Shown here: positions 10,093 through 18,743 of the stretch, piece after piece
Numbering within the stretch: the stretch's first letter is position 1
Layout: each line of letters opens with the position of its first letter
Assembly: GCF_000930595.1 (NCBI RefSeq)
Contig: NC_025829.1
DNA: 64,000 nucleotides
Source: Shigella phage pSs-1
Taxonomy: Viruses; Uroviricota; Caudoviricetes; Pantevenvirales
Strand: one strand, 5' to 3'
Program-made: the position numbers and the translations under genes
Notes under the pieces: generated by a model
Told to the model about the DNA's origin: nothing
Seen by the model: only the letters and a program-made list of their open reading frames with translations
The model's database searches: none

Positions 10093-10294
10093 TTTTCACC
10101 TTTTTATTAATATGCCTTTTTCTATAAACAACTTTTTCTCGAGTTTCAAATTTATTCTTAGCAGTCATAGCTCGAGCCCATAATACAGCCACTTCCTTTG
10201 CCTGTAAGTTTAATTCACGAGCAATTTCAATGAATGACTTTCCAGACTCATGAAGAGTAAACACCACAACCTCAGTTCGCATAATCAATCTCAT
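10079..10294 (-). CDS. 24.3: Small HTH-like protein 24.3
   Basis: 71 residues from ATG at 10294, or 67 from the ATG at 10282, which has a slightly better GAGA site. Residues about 10-45 (VFTLHESGKSFIEIARELN) look like a homeodomain-type helix-turn-helix, followed by a basic tail KVVYRKRHINKKVKNGT. A DNA-binding role is plausible, but I know of no demonstrated function. It overlaps the start of 24.2 by 14 nt, suggesting coupling, and follows a TATAAT sequence at 10312-10317. Confidence 0.75.
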   Translation of the reverse strand: MRLIMRTEVVVFTLHESGKSFIEIARELNLQAKEVAVLWARAMTAKNKFETREKVVYRKRHINKKVKNGTV

Positions 10295-10311
10295 GTTATC
10301 GAGTTGGTGCC

Positions 10312-10317
10312 ATTATA
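10312..10317 (-). promoter_or_regulatory. Candidate -10 box upstream of 24.3
   Basis: TATAAT on the minus strand, 18-30 nt before the possible 24.3 starts. I do not see a clear GTTTAC -35 or a MotA box at the right distance, so its class is unsettled. Confidence 0.4.
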
Positions 10318-10363
10318 TACATCATTTTCTGAGTGTGTTTTGTGTGCTTTCAAAATGAAGAAA

Positions 10364-10377
10364 GGGGCCGAAGCCCC
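10364..10377 (-). terminator. Terminator after hoc
   Basis: GGGGC, TTCG, GCCCC on the minus strand, followed by TTTCTT. It starts 6 nt after the hoc stop. Confidence 0.8.
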
Positions 10378-10383
10378 CTATGA

Positions 10384-11802
10384 TTATGGATAGGTATAGA
10401 TGATACCAGTTTCTAAAGCAGTTTTATGAATGATGTATCCATTACGTGATTCTTGAACATCAACTTCTGGATAGTCTTTCATCATCTTCTGAAGTGTGTA
10501 ACGATGCAGGTAGTATTTACTATCTGGATCTTCAGTTTTCCAATCTTTACCTTCTTCAGTCATTTTTTGGATTTCATCCATAACCCACCAACCGCACCAG
10601 ATATAAGCTGAAGTACGATGTGGAAGAGGATGAACATAAGGTAATTCACCTTCTGGTTCTGGAGCAACTTTATCAGTCACTTGAACTTGACCTTCTGCTG
10701 TGATAGTTTTGCTATCATAATCAGTAGCAGTAACAGTTGCAGTAACTTCAATAGTTTGACTTCCAATAGATGATGTATCAACGGTGTATACATTAGTTGA
10801 CCCTTCTACTGGAGAAGAATCTTTCTTCCATGAATATTCGATTTGTGCTTCTTCTGGAGCATCCGTAACATTAGCAGTAAATGTAGCCGAAGCATCTTGC
10901 TGAACGTTAATAGAAGGAGGAGTCAATGTAACCTGTGGATTCATTGTTTTCTTATTAACAGTCAATGATACTTCATTAGAAGTAACTTCCTTTTCATTGT
11001 AATTTTCTGCAGTTACTTGCGCTACACACTTAACTGTTTTAGCTCCAACTGTGGTAGGAGTATAGTTAAATGTAGTAGTAGTTTCTCCATCGACCAGAGA
11101 ACCGTCAACATACCACTGATACGTAGCAGACGCTCCTGGTGGCTGTGAAGCCAAGGTAGCAGTAAATTGAACTGGGGTTCCAATAACTCCTGCTGGAGGA
11201 TTAGCAGGAGTTACGGCTAACGTAGTTGTCTGTGTTTTCTTATTAACAGTCAGTGACACTTCATTAGAAGTAACTTCCTTTGCATCATAATCTGTCGCGG
11301 TTACTTGAGCTACACACTTAATTGTTTTAACTCCGCTTGCGTCAGGAGTGTAATTGAATGTAGTGCCAGTTGCTTCGCCCACAGGAGAACCGTCAACGTA
11401 CCATTGATATGTAGCGTTTGCACCTGATGGCTGTGAAGCTAAGGCAGCGGTAAATTCAATTGGAGTTCCAATCACTCCAGCATCAGGGCTACCAGGAGTT
11501 ACAGCTAATGTAGTTGTCTGTGTTTTATTTTGAACTGTGATAGTTGTCGTAGCTTCTGCCGTTTCAGCTTCAGCTTCTGGAACTGGGTTTGTTGCAACTA
11601 CTTTAATAGTCTTTTGGCCGGCAGGCCCTTTTAGTACATAATTAAAAGTTGCTGACGTTTCTTCCTGTGGAGCGTCGTCTACAGTCCAAGCATATGTAAT
11701 AGGTCCATCTCCAGTTTGACCACTGGGTGTAGCAGTAAACTGCTGAGTCTGATCTATAACTCCAGTAGGTGTTTTAGGAGTTATATCAACTGTAAAAGTC
11801 AT
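10384..11802 (-). CDS. hoc: Highly immunogenic outer capsid protein Hoc, with an extra Ig-like domain
   Basis: 472 residues against 376 in T4. Four Ig-like repeats are visible: about 1-93, 94-189, 190-285 and 286-378. The capsid-binding C-terminal domain (about 379-472, SAYIWCGWWVMDEIQKM) follows. Repeats 2 and 3 are near-copies with an exact 96-residue period (TQTTTLAVTP at 94 and 190; KEVTSNEVSLTVNKKT at both ends). The length excess over T4 equals one domain. Hoc sits at the centre of each gp23 hexamer, is dispensable, and such Ig domains can bind surface glycans or bacteria. It is transcribed leftward after inh. Confidence 0.95.
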   Translation of the reverse strand: MTFTVDITPKTPTGVIDQTQQFTATPSGQTGDGPITYAWTVDDAPQEETSATFNYVLKGPAGQKTIKVVATNPVPEAEAETAEATTTITVQNKTQTTTLAVTPGSPDAGVIGTPIEFTAALASQPSGANATYQWYVDGSPVGEATGTTFNYTPDASGVKTIKCVAQVTATDYDAKEVTSNEVSLTVNKKTQTTTLAVTPANPPAGVIGTPVQFTATLASQPPGASATYQWYVDGSLVDGETTTTFNYTPTTVGAKTVKCVAQVTAENYNEKEVTSNEVSLTVNKKTMNPQVTLTPPSINVQQDASATFTANVTDAPEEAQIEYSWKKDSSPVEGSTNVYTVDTSSIGSQTIEVTATVTATDYDSKTITAEGQVQVTDKVAPEPEGELPYVHPLPHRTSAYIWCGWWVMDEIQKMTEEGKDWKTEDPDSKYYLHRYTLQKMMKDYPEVDVQESRNGYIIHKTALETGIIYTYP

Positions 11803-11811
11803 AAGTTATCC

Positions 11812-12492
11812 TTATTTTAATGTTACGAAAGAAGAATTGCGTGTTTCACGAATTAGAACTGATCCGTCACGATTAATGTAGTAAATTAAGCTAAATAAAG
11901 TTTGGTGTGCCGACGCATGTTCAAAACTAGTTGGGTGAGATTTCCAATCCGGAGTTTCAGCAATCCACTGGTAAATCCACCAAGGAACAGTGCAGAATCC
12001 TGGATTTTTTCCAATCAGCTGAAGATTCGGACTAAAGTTTTCCGGAAGAGTAAATACAGACGGCTTTTCAGATTCAATAATCTCAGCTACAGCCTGCTCA
12101 AATTTTTCTTCAACAAAAGGAGTATCTTCAATCAAAACATCGGTATTTTCAGGAATTTTATCCGTTTCTACTACTTCAATTTTAATGTCAGATTTAACCG
12201 GAGAATCAATCAGAAGTGCTGCCTCTGGATTGACTTCTTCATCGTCATATTTTAATCCGTCTGCAGCATCAGCAGCATCAATTAAGTCTTTAATAGATAA
12301 CCCATCAGTCTCTGGCATAGGTTCACTAGCGAGCTTCTGGAGGGCTTCTTCAATATCATTAACGATATTATCAAAAGATTTATTCTTTTTGACCTTTATA
12401 CCAAACTGTTCAGCATATTCAGCTAATTTAGCTTTAGCTTCTTTATTATCATCAAGAGCCTTCAGCTCTGCAATATAATCTTTATCTATCAT
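11812..12492 (-). CDS. inh: Inhibitor of prohead protease gp21 (Inh)
   Basis: 226 residues, as in T4 Inh, a minor capsid protein that inhibits the gp21 protease. The N-terminal part is acidic and helical (KALDDNKEAKAKLAEYAEQ). The C-terminal 60 residues (VPWWIYQWIAETPDWKSHP, HQTL, RETRNSS) resemble the Hoc C-terminal domain in order of W, DWK, H..TL and RN motifs, suggesting a shared gp23-binding fold; this is my inference. A minus-strand AATAAATA at 12520-12527 may be a weak late promoter. hoc follows 9 nt after its stop. Confidence 0.93.
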   Translation of the reverse strand: MIDKDYIAELKALDDNKEAKAKLAEYAEQFGIKVKKNKSFDNIVNDIEEALQKLASEPMPETDGLSIKDLIDAADAADGLKYDDEEVNPEAALLIDSPVKSDIKIEVVETDKIPENTDVLIEDTPFVEEKFEQAVAEIIESEKPSVFTLPENFSPNLQLIGKNPGFCTVPWWIYQWIAETPDWKSHPTSFEHASAHQTLFSLIYYINRDGSVLIRETRNSSFVTLK

Positions 12493-12505
12493 AATATTTC
12501 CTCAG

Positions 12506-12513
12506 TATAAATA
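12506..12513 (+). promoter_or_regulatory. Late promoter TATAAATA for uvsW
   Basis: Exact motif 30 nt before the uvsW ATG. In T4 late expression of uvsW is the switch that ends origin (R-loop) replication. Confidence 0.85.
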
Positions 12514-12542
12514 TAGATATATTTATTACATGGTATTTAGAC

Positions 12543-14054
12543 ATGACTGACATTAAAGTACATTTTTATGATTTTAGTCACGTGAGAATTGATTGTGAAG
12601 AAAGTACATTTCATGAACTCCGTGATTTCTTTAGCTTTGAAGCTGATGGGTATCGTTTTAATCCGAAGTACAAATATGGCCACTGGGATGGACGAATTCG
12701 TCTTTTAGATTATAATCGCCTTCTTCCATTCGGTTTAGTCGGGCAAATTAAAAAGTTCTGTGATAACTTTGGCTATAAAGCCTGGATTGACCCGCAAATT
12801 AACGAAAAAGAAGAATTATCAAGAAAAGATTTTGATGAATGGCTTTCTAAATTAGAAATCTATTCAGGAAATAAAAGAATTGAACCGCATTGGTATCAAA
12901 AAGATGCAGTGTTCGAAGGATTAGTTAATCGTCGTAGAATTCTTAATCTTCCAACATCCGCAGGTAAATCTTTAATTCAAGCTTTGCTCGCTCGGTATTA
13001 TTTGGAAAATTATGAAGGTAAAATTCTTATCATTGTTCCAACAACTGCTCTGACAACTCAGATGGCTGATGACTTTGTTGACTATCGTTTATTCAGTCAT
13101 GCAATGATAAAGAAAATCGGCGGTGGAGCATCAAAAGATGATAAATATAAAAATGATGCACCGGTCGTTGTTGGTACATGGCAAACTGTAGTAAAACAAC
13201 CAAAAGAATGGTTCTCACAGTTTGGAATGATGATGAATGATGAATGTCATCTTGCTACAGGAAAAAGTATTTCATCTATCATATCAGGTTTAAATAACTG
13301 CATGTTCAAATTTGGTTTGTCTGGTTCATTACGTGATGGCAAAGCTAATATCATGCAGTATGTTGGAATGTTTGGCGAAATATTTAAGCCAGTAACGACT
13401 TCTAAATTAATGGAAGATGGACAAGTAACTGAGTTAAAAATTAATAGCATTTTTCTTCGCTATCCCGATGAGTTCACTACTAAATTAAAGGGAAAAACTT
13501 ACCAAGAAGAAATAAAAATTATCACTGGGCTCAGTAAAAGAAATAAATGGATCGCTAAATTAGCTATTAAGCTTGCGCAAAAAGATGAAAATGCTTTTGT
13601 CATGTTTAAACACGTATCGCACGGTAAAGCTATTTTCGATTTAATTAAAAATGAATACGATAAAGTTTATTACGTATCAGGGGAAGTTGATACCGAAACC
13701 CGCAATATAATGAAAACCTTAGCTGAAAACGGTAAAGGAATAATTATAGTAGCTAGTTATGGTGTATTTTCTACTGGTATTTCAGTTAAAAATCTACATC
13801 ACGTTGTTTTAGCGCACGGTGTTAAATCTAAAATTATTGTATTGCAAACAATAGGTCGCGTATTACGTAAACATGGTTCTAAAACAATCGCAACAGTCTG
13901 GGACCTCATCGATGATTGCGGTGTTAAGCCAAAATCTGCTAATACGAAAAAGAAATACGTTCATTTGAACTATCTTTTAAAACACGGCATTGATCGTATT
14001 CAGCGCTACGCAGATGAAAAATTTAATTACGTAATGAAAACAGTTAATTTATAA
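12543..14054 (+). CDS. uvsW: UvsW RNA-DNA and DNA helicase
   Basis: 503 residues, the corrected T4 UvsW length. An N-terminal DNA-binding domain (about 1-95) precedes SF2 motifs: Walker A LPTSAGKSL near 136-144, motif II NDECHLATG near 230, motif III GLSGSLRDG near 257, and motif VI QTIGRVLRKHG near 437. UvsW unwinds R-loops and branched DNA, promotes fork regression, and drives the shift from origin to recombination-dependent replication. UvsW.1 follows after a UUCG hairpin. Confidence 0.96.
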   Translation: MTDIKVHFYDFSHVRIDCEESTFHELRDFFSFEADGYRFNPKYKYGHWDGRIRLLDYNRLLPFGLVGQIKKFCDNFGYKAWIDPQINEKEELSRKDFDEWLSKLEIYSGNKRIEPHWYQKDAVFEGLVNRRRILNLPTSAGKSLIQALLARYYLENYEGKILIIVPTTALTTQMADDFVDYRLFSHAMIKKIGGGASKDDKYKNDAPVVVGTWQTVVKQPKEWFSQFGMMMNDECHLATGKSISSIISGLNNCMFKFGLSGSLRDGKANIMQYVGMFGEIFKPVTTSKLMEDGQVTELKINSIFLRYPDEFTTKLKGKTYQEEIKIITGLSKRNKWIAKLAIKLAQKDENAFVMFKHVSHGKAIFDLIKNEYDKVYYVSGEVDTETRNIMKTLAENGKGIIIVASYGVFSTGISVKNLHHVVLAHGVKSKIIVLQTIGRVLRKHGSKTIATVWDLIDDCGVKPKSANTKKKYVHLNYLLKHGIDRIQRYADEKFNYVMKTVNL

Positions 14055-14068
14055 GGGCTTCGGCCCTT
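14053..14068 (+). terminator. UUCG hairpin between uvsW and uvsW.1
   Basis: AAGGGC, TTCG, GCCCTT overlapping the uvsW stop codon. No T run follows and the uvsW.1 ribosome site begins immediately, so it may not terminate. Confidence 0.6.
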
Positions 14069-14079
14069 TGGAGAAAAAG

Positions 14080-14310
14080 ATGTTACTAGAATTTAAACAA
14101 TTTCTTTATGAAGCTTCTATTGATGAATTTATGGGTAAAATTGCCTCTTGTCAAACGATAGAAGGTCTAGAAGAACTTGAAGCTTATTATAAGAAAAGAG
14201 TTAAAGAAACTGAATTAAAAGATACTGATGACATCTCTGTGAGAGATGCTTTGGCAGGAAAAAGAGCTGAATTAGAAGATTCAGACGATGAAGTAGAAGA
14301 AAGTTTTTAA
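14080..14310 (+). CDS. uvsW.1: UvsW.1
   Basis: The ATG at 14080 with GGAG at 14070-14073 gives 76 residues, as for T4 UvsW.1, once wrongly fused to UvsW. It is acidic, with a C-terminal Glu/Asp tail (EDSDDEVEESF) and a helical pair MLLEFKQFLYEASIDEF. A partner role with UvsW is assumed only from co-transcription. An upstream TTG in frame lies inside the hairpin and was not used. Confidence 0.9.
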   Translation: MLLEFKQFLYEASIDEFMGKIASCQTIEGLEELEAYYKKRVKETELKDTDDISVRDALAGKRAELEDSDDEVEESF

Positions 14311-14313
14311 ATT

Positions 14314-14342
14314 AAAAAAGGCCCAACCAAAAAGGAAGGGCC
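14314..14342 (-). terminator. Terminator after uvsY.-2
   Basis: Minus strand: GGCCC, 13-nt loop, GGGCC, then TTTTTT. It faces the end of uvsW.1 and stops the leftward uvsY group. Confidence 0.8.
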
Positions 14343-14365
14343 AAAACTATAGACTAAAGGTCACA

Positions 14366-14533
14366 CTATAGCAAAAGTTGTGTTTCATTTAATTGTTCTT
14401 CCGAACTTTCTGAAACTGGTAGTTCTTTAATGTAATTATAACAAGGCCCAGGATGTACAGGACCTTTGTCTGTTTCAACAACCAATGCAGAATCGATTGG
14501 AGTTTTACAGACAACGCAAATCTTATCTGACAT
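14366..14533 (-). CDS. uvsY.-2: Small zinc-finger-like protein UvsY.-2
   Basis: A 55-residue frame from ATG 14533 to TAG 14366, with GGAG 7 nt upstream. The sequence starts MSDKICVVCKTPIDS and continues HPGPCYNYIKELPV, so CxxC and HPGPC make a plausible single zinc knuckle. The tail is acidic and polar. It is the leftmost gene of the uvsY transcript and has its own late promoter at 14559. Function not known to me. Confidence 0.85.
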   Translation of the reverse strand: MSDKICVVCKTPIDSALVVETDKGPVHPGPCYNYIKELPVSESSEEQLNETQLLL

Positions 14534-14558
14534 GATTGTCTCCTCTAAATTATATATC

Positions 14559-14566
14559 TATTTATA
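14559..14566 (-). promoter_or_regulatory. Late promoter TATAAATA for uvsY.-2
   Basis: The minus-strand exact motif overlaps the uvsY.-1 stop, 26 nt before the uvsY.-2 ATG. Confidence 0.7.
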
Positions 14567-14786
14567 TAACTCTCATATGCATATCAATGCCCATATCTTT
14601 AGAATAAAAATATTCATCAAGATATCCGGCAAATTTTCCTTTAACATAAAGTACATCTTCACCGCATGGGTGGTCGGCCAGGATACGAATATCCTGACGC
14701 TTGAGATTATACCTTTTCATTAAGAATTGAATTTCCGTTTCGAATTCTTCTTCATAATTAAAAGCATCATCAATGCTATATTTCAT
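14562..14786 (-). CDS. uvsY.-1: UvsY.-1
   Basis: 74 residues, beginning MKYSIDDAFNYEEEFETEIQ. The ATG overlaps the uvsY stop, so it is translationally coupled to the recombination mediator. No recognisable motif beyond a helical acidic N-terminus. Function unknown. Confidence 0.85.
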   Translation of the reverse strand: MKYSIDDAFNYEEEFETEIQFLMKRYNLKRQDIRILADHPCGEDVLYVKGKFAGYLDEYFYSKDMGIDMHMRVI

Positions 14787-15199
14787 TATTTTCCAGCCTC
14801 AAATGCTCGCATGTCTTGAATATGCTTAATAGCAAATCCGCGTGATTTAATAGCATCAAGAGCTCCGCTACAGAAATCCAACAAAATTCCCCAATATTGT
14901 AATGAAGTATCAACTTTTAAAACATCCTTATCAGCTGATAGAACTGTCTTCATTTCTGATTTCTCATAACGGTCCATACTAAATTCATCACCATCTCCTC
15001 GTCCCGAGTAGTAGTCTAATTTAGCTTTAAGAGCAACTTTTTTCTGTGCTTCAATTCTAAGCATTTCCTTTTTAATACTTGAATGCTTATTGAGCCATTT
15101 ACTATATAACATCACATTATTAGCTGCTTCATACTGTAATTTAGTCGAATCTATAAACACATCTTTCTTCAATTCTTCTTGAAGATCTTCTAATCTCAT
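14786..15199 (-). CDS. uvsY: UvsY recombination mediator
   Basis: 137 residues, as in T4. UvsY forms hexamers or heptamers that wrap ssDNA, displace gp32 and load the UvsX recombinase. The basic segment around 58-65 (QKKVALKAKLDYY) fits the ssDNA contact region. It is read from a MotA-dependent middle promoter at 15240-15266 located next to the end of gene 25. Confidence 0.95.
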   Translation of the reverse strand: MRLEDLQEELKKDVFIDSTKLQYEAANNVMLYSKWLNKHSSIKKEMLRIEAQKKVALKAKLDYYSGRGDGDEFSMDRYEKSEMKTVLSADKDVLKVDTSLQYWGILLDFCSGALDAIKSRGFAIKHIQDMRAFEAGK

Positions 15200-15239
15200 A
15201 TTGTTCTCTATTCAATTGTTATTGGATGGACTTAGATTC

Positions 15240-15266
15240 ATTATACCACGTTTATACGTGAAGCAT
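15240..15266 (-). promoter_or_regulatory. Middle promoter for uvsY (MotA box plus -10)
   Basis: MotA box ATGCTTCA (15266-15259), 13-nt spacer, TATAAT (15245-15240). The spacer contains a perfect inverted repeat CACGT-TTAT-ACGTG at 15247-15260. This matches the known middle promoter position of T4 uvsY. Confidence 0.85.
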
Positions 15267-15664
15267 TATACTCTGTTACTAGAAGCCAGTTGCAGTTTTA
15301 TCTGCTCAATATCATCAGGGTTATCGATGACTGAAAAGCGTATTTCTACTATTAGAGTATAATCATCATAAACCGGTATTACATTAACTGCTAATTTATC
15401 AATACGTGGCTCGTAGTTTCTTACTGCGCTTTCAATGTTACGCTCAACAGTATCAGCAGTAAGAGGAGTCATATTCTCAAAAAGCTGGTCAGATAAATCG
15501 CATCCAAATTCTGGGTCAAATGGCCTTGACCCTTTCCTGGTTGTAATAATTCCTAAAAGGCTATTTTTAATTGACCTTAATCCAAGAGATCTTGAAACAT
15601 CTTTGTCCCAATCCATTTTCATTTCTGGGTCAATGTCAGAATAAAGCTTATTAATATTTGCCAT
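15266..15664 (-). CDS. 25: Baseplate wedge protein gp25
   Basis: 132 residues, as in T4. It is the conserved gp25/EPR-type wedge core that joins gp6-gp53-gp7-gp8-gp10 wedges and meets the first sheath ring (gp18); homologues occur in all contractile injection systems. The ATG overlaps the gene 26 stop. Late expression comes from the divergent promoter at 16312. Confidence 0.96.
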   Translation of the reverse strand: MANINKLYSDIDPEMKMDWDKDVSRSLGLRSIKNSLLGIITTRKGSRPFDPEFGCDLSDQLFENMTPLTADTVERNIESAVRNYEPRIDKLAVNVIPVYDDYTLIVEIRFSVIDNPDDIEQIKLQLASSNRV

Positions 15665-16290
15665 TACAATAGCTCAAAGAATTCTTTGAGTCCTCTTATT
15701 ACATGAGCGTGAGTTTTTCCACACTCTGGACACTTAATTGGAACAGCCAAATAAACAGTAGGCTTTAAAAGCATATCTTTTATAGCTACAATATCTGACT
15801 CTGTGATGATAGAATATAAATCTTCCAGTTCTTTTTCATTTAAGTCTTCAACTGGAATGCTTTCCCCATTAGCATGAATCGTTTCTATACATGATACTAT
15901 CATGTGGGCTATATTTTTATCATCAAAAATTTTAGGGTAATGGAACTTAATTTTAATGTCACCCAGTGTATACCAGAGGTCTTCTGGTGCATCTATTTGT
16001 GTATGTAATAGATTTATATGGGTTGGTATTTCAGTTCCACAGGTGCACTTCCAGGAGTTTTCGTGATTAACTTCTCCAAGAGAATGCGCCCATAAATGAA
16101 TCAATAATAGTTCTGATTCTTGGCGGTTTAAATCTTTTGCATTTGTGCAGTCTTTAATTAGCTTTTTAACGATCTCTTCTACTGAACCGTTCTTTTTAGC
16201 AGTAATAAGTTCTAGATATTCTTTAAGAGTAAATGCGCGACAGTTGATTATTTTAGAACCAACTCTCACATCAAATTTGTATTCATACAT
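15664..16290 (-). CDS. 26: Baseplate hub assembly protein gp26
   Basis: 208 residues, as in T4. It belongs with gp51 to one paralogous family; both show an alternating helical layout and Cys pairs (WKCTCGT near 113 and IKCPECGK near 191 here). It is needed for hub assembly, but its place in the finished hub is uncertain. AAAGGAG precedes the ATG. The divergent partner gene 51 is 50 nt away across a shared late promoter. Confidence 0.93.
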   Translation of the reverse strand: MYEYKFDVRVGSKIINCRAFTLKEYLELITAKKNGSVEEIVKKLIKDCTNAKDLNRQESELLLIHLWAHSLGEVNHENSWKCTCGTEIPTHINLLHTQIDAPEDLWYTLGDIKIKFHYPKIFDDKNIAHMIVSCIETIHANGESIPVEDLNEKELEDLYSIITESDIVAIKDMLLKPTVYLAVPIKCPECGKTHAHVIRGLKEFFELL

Positions 16291-16311
16291 ATTTAGCTCC
16301 TTTATTTATCA

Positions 16312-16323
16312 TATTTATAAATA
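16312..16323. promoter_or_regulatory. Overlapping divergent late promoters (palindromic TATTTATAAATA)
   Basis: The 12-bp sequence is its own reverse complement. It carries TATAAATA on the plus strand at 16316-16323 for gene 51 and on the minus strand at 16312-16319 for genes 26-25. Both starts are within 25 nt. Confidence 0.88.
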
Positions 16324-16340
16324 GAATAAAAGGAGCATCT

Positions 16341-17090
16341 ATGGCAAACATTATTCGTTGTAAATTACCAGATGGTGTTCATCGTTTTAAACCATTTACG
16401 GTAGAAGATTATCGAGATTTTTTGTTAGTTCGAAACGATATAGAACATCGGTCACCACAAGAACAAAAAGAAATAATTGCTGATTTAATTGCCGATTATT
16501 TTGGAGACTATCCGAAGACTTGGCAACCATTTATATTTTTACAGGTATTTGTAGGGTCAATAGGCAAAACTAAAGTACCGGTCACATTTGTATGCCCAAA
16601 ATGTAAAAAAGAAAAGACAGTTCCATTTGAAATATATCAAAAAGAATTAAAGGAACCTATTTTTGACGTAGCTAATGTTAGAATTAAATTAAATTTTCCT
16701 TCTGAGTTTTATGAAAATAAAGCAAAGATGATTACTGAAAATATTCATTCTGTTCAAGTAGATGAAATATGGTATGATTGGAAGGAAATTAGTGAATCAA
16801 GTCAAATAGAACTTGTTGACGCCATTGAGATAGAAACATTAGAAAAAATTCTCGATGCAATGAATCCTATTAATTTAACACTGCATATGTCGTGTTGTAA
16901 TAAGTATGTAAAAAAATACACTGATATAGTAGATGTGTTTAAGCTATTAGTTAACCCAGATGAAATATTTACTTTTTATCAAATTAATCACACACTTGTA
17001 AAAAGTAATTATAGCTTAAATTCAATAATGAAAATGATTCCTGCTGAGCGCGGATTCGTATTAAAACTGATTGAGAAGGATAAACAATAA
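16341..17090 (+). CDS. 51: Baseplate hub assembly catalyst gp51
   Basis: 249 residues, as in T4. It is a paralogue of gp26, starting [20 protein letters not shown], with [10 protein letters not shown] near 92 and MSCCNKY near 190 as possible zinc ligands. It acts catalytically in hub assembly and is not found in the mature baseplate in T4. The stop overlaps the gene 27 start (TAATG). AAAGGAG lies 6 nt before its ATG. Confidence 0.93.
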   Translation: MANIIRCKLPDGVHRFKPFTVEDYRDFLLVRNDIEHRSPQEQKEIIADLIADYFGDYPKTWQPFIFLQVFVGSIGKTKVPVTFVCPKCKKEKTVPFEIYQKELKEPIFDVANVRIKLNFPSEFYENKAKMITENIHSVQVDEIWYDWKEISESSQIELVDAIEIETLEKILDAMNPINLTLHMSCCNKYVKKYTDIVDVFKLLVNPDEIFTFYQINHTLVKSNYSLNSIMKMIPAERGFVLKLIEKDKQ

Positions 17091-18265
17091 TGAGTATGTT
17101 GCAACGCCCCGGATATCCAAATCTCAGCGTTAAATTATTTGAGAGTTATGACGCTTGGAGTAATAATAGATTTGTTGAATTAGCTGCTACTATTACCACA
17201 TTAACTATGCGGGATTCTCTTTATGGTCGAAATGAAGGAATGCTACAGTTTTATGATTCTAAAAATATCCATACAAAAATGGATGGAAATGAAATAATTC
17301 AGATTTCTGTAGCTAACGCAAACGATATTAATAATGTTAAAACACGAATTTATGGATGTAAGCATTTTTCTGTATCTGTAGATTCAAAGGGCGATAACAT
17401 CATTGCTATTGAATTGGGAACTATTCATTCCATAGAAAATCTTAAATTTGGCAGACCGTTTTTCTCTGATGTAGGTGAATCTATAAAGGAAATGCTTGGC
17501 GTCATTTACCAGGATCGCACATTATTAACTCCAGCAATAAATGCTATAAATGCTTATGTTCCTGATATTCCATGGACTAGCACATTTGAAAACTATTTGT
17601 CATATGTCAGAGAAGTTGCTCTAGCTGTAGGAAGTGACAAATTTGTATTTGTATGGCAAGACATCATGGGAGTTAACATGATGGACTATGATATGATGAT
17701 AAATCAAGAACCATATCCAATGATTGTCGGTGAGCCATCTTTAATAGGTCAATTCATCCAAGAATTAAAATATCCATTAGCATATGATTTCGTTTGGTTG
17801 ACTAAATCGAATCCTCACAAACGTGACCCAATGAAAAATGCTACTATCTATGCTCATTCATTTTTAGATTCTTCATTGCCAATGATTACTACAGGAAAGG
17901 GCGAAAACTCTATTGTAGTGTCAAGGTCAGGTGCTTATTCTGAAATGACTTATAGGAATGGCTATGAAGAAGCTATTCGTCTTCAAACTATGGCGCAATA
18001 TGACGGCTATGCTAAATGTTCTACTGTCGGTAATTTTAACTTGACTCCTGGCGTTAAAATTATTTTTAATGATAGTAAAAACCAATTTAAAACAGAATTT
18101 TACGTTGATGAAGTTATCCATGAATTATCCAATAATAATTCAGTAACTCATCTATATATGTTCACTAATGCAACGAAACTGGAAACAATAGACCCAGTTA
18201 AGGTTAAAAATGAATTTAAATCTGATACTACCACTGAAGAAAGTAGTTCTTCCAATAAGCAATAA
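17090..18265 (+). CDS. 27: Baseplate hub protein gp27
   Basis: 391 residues, as in T4. The trimeric gp27 torus forms the hub ring that links the gp5 lysozyme needle to the gp48/gp19 tube; its tandem tube-like domains convert six-fold to three-fold symmetry. The C-terminal tail is Ser- and Thr-rich. Its last 56 nt overlap the start of gene 28 in another frame, as in T4. Confidence 0.96.
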   Translation: MSMLQRPGYPNLSVKLFESYDAWSNNRFVELAATITTLTMRDSLYGRNEGMLQFYDSKNIHTKMDGNEIIQISVANANDINNVKTRIYGCKHFSVSVDSKGDNIIAIELGTIHSIENLKFGRPFFSDVGESIKEMLGVIYQDRTLLTPAINAINAYVPDIPWTSTFENYLSYVREVALAVGSDKFVFVWQDIMGVNMMDYDMMINQEPYPMIVGEPSLIGQFIQELKYPLAYDFVWLTKSNPHKRDPMKNATIYAHSFLDSSLPMITTGKGENSIVVSRSGAYSEMTYRNGYEEAIRLQTMAQYDGYAKCSTVGNFNLTPGVKIIFNDSKNQFKTEFYVDEVIHELSNNNSVTHLYMFTNATKLETIDPVKVKNEFKSDTTTEESSSSNKQ

Positions 18266-18743
18266 AGAAGTTTCTATTCCTAAAATGGGTCTTAAACATT
18301 ATAACATTTTAAAAGATGTTAAAGGTCCTGATGAAAATTTAAAACTTCTTATTGATTCTATTTGTCCGAATTTATCACCAGCAGAAGTTGATTTCGTTTC
18401 CATTCATTTATTGGAATTTAATGGAAAGATTAAATCCCGTAAAGAAATAGATGGTTATACTTATGACATTAATGATGTTTATGTGTGCCAAAGATTAGAA
18501 TTTCAATACCAAGGAAATACATTTTATTTTAGACCTCCTGGAAAATTTGAGCAATTTTTGACAGTAAGCGATATGTTATCTAAATGCTTGCTTAAGGTCA
18601 ATGATGAAGTTAAAGAAATTAATTTTCTTGAGATGCCAGCATTTGTATTAAAATGGGCAAATGATATTTCTACAACTTTAGCAATTCCTGGCCCTAATGG
18701 TCCAATAACTGGAATTGGCAATATTATTGGATTATTTGAATGA
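18210..18743 (+). CDS. 28: Baseplate hub protein gp28
   Basis: 177 residues, as in T4, beginning [20 protein letters not shown]. It starts inside gene 27 at AAGGTTAAAA-ATG, a long 56-nt overlap that argues for coupled translation. It is a hub or hub-assembly protein; gamma-glutamyl-hydrolase activity was once proposed but I see no motif that would support it. Its stop overlaps the gene 29 start by ATGA. Confidence 0.93.
   Translation: MNLNLILPLKKVVLPISNKEVSIPKMGLKHYNILKDVKGPDENLKLLIDSICPNLSPAEVDFVSIHLLEFNGKIKSRKEIDGYTYDINDVYVCQRLEFQYQGNTFYFRPPGKFEQFLTVSDMLSKCLLKVNDEVKEINFLEMPAFVLKWANDISTTLAIPGPNGPITGIGNIIGLFE

Noticed and set aside
18210-18265. Possible frameshift between genes 27 and 28
   Set aside because: Both proteins have their full T4 lengths; the 56-nt overlap is a normal feature of this pair.
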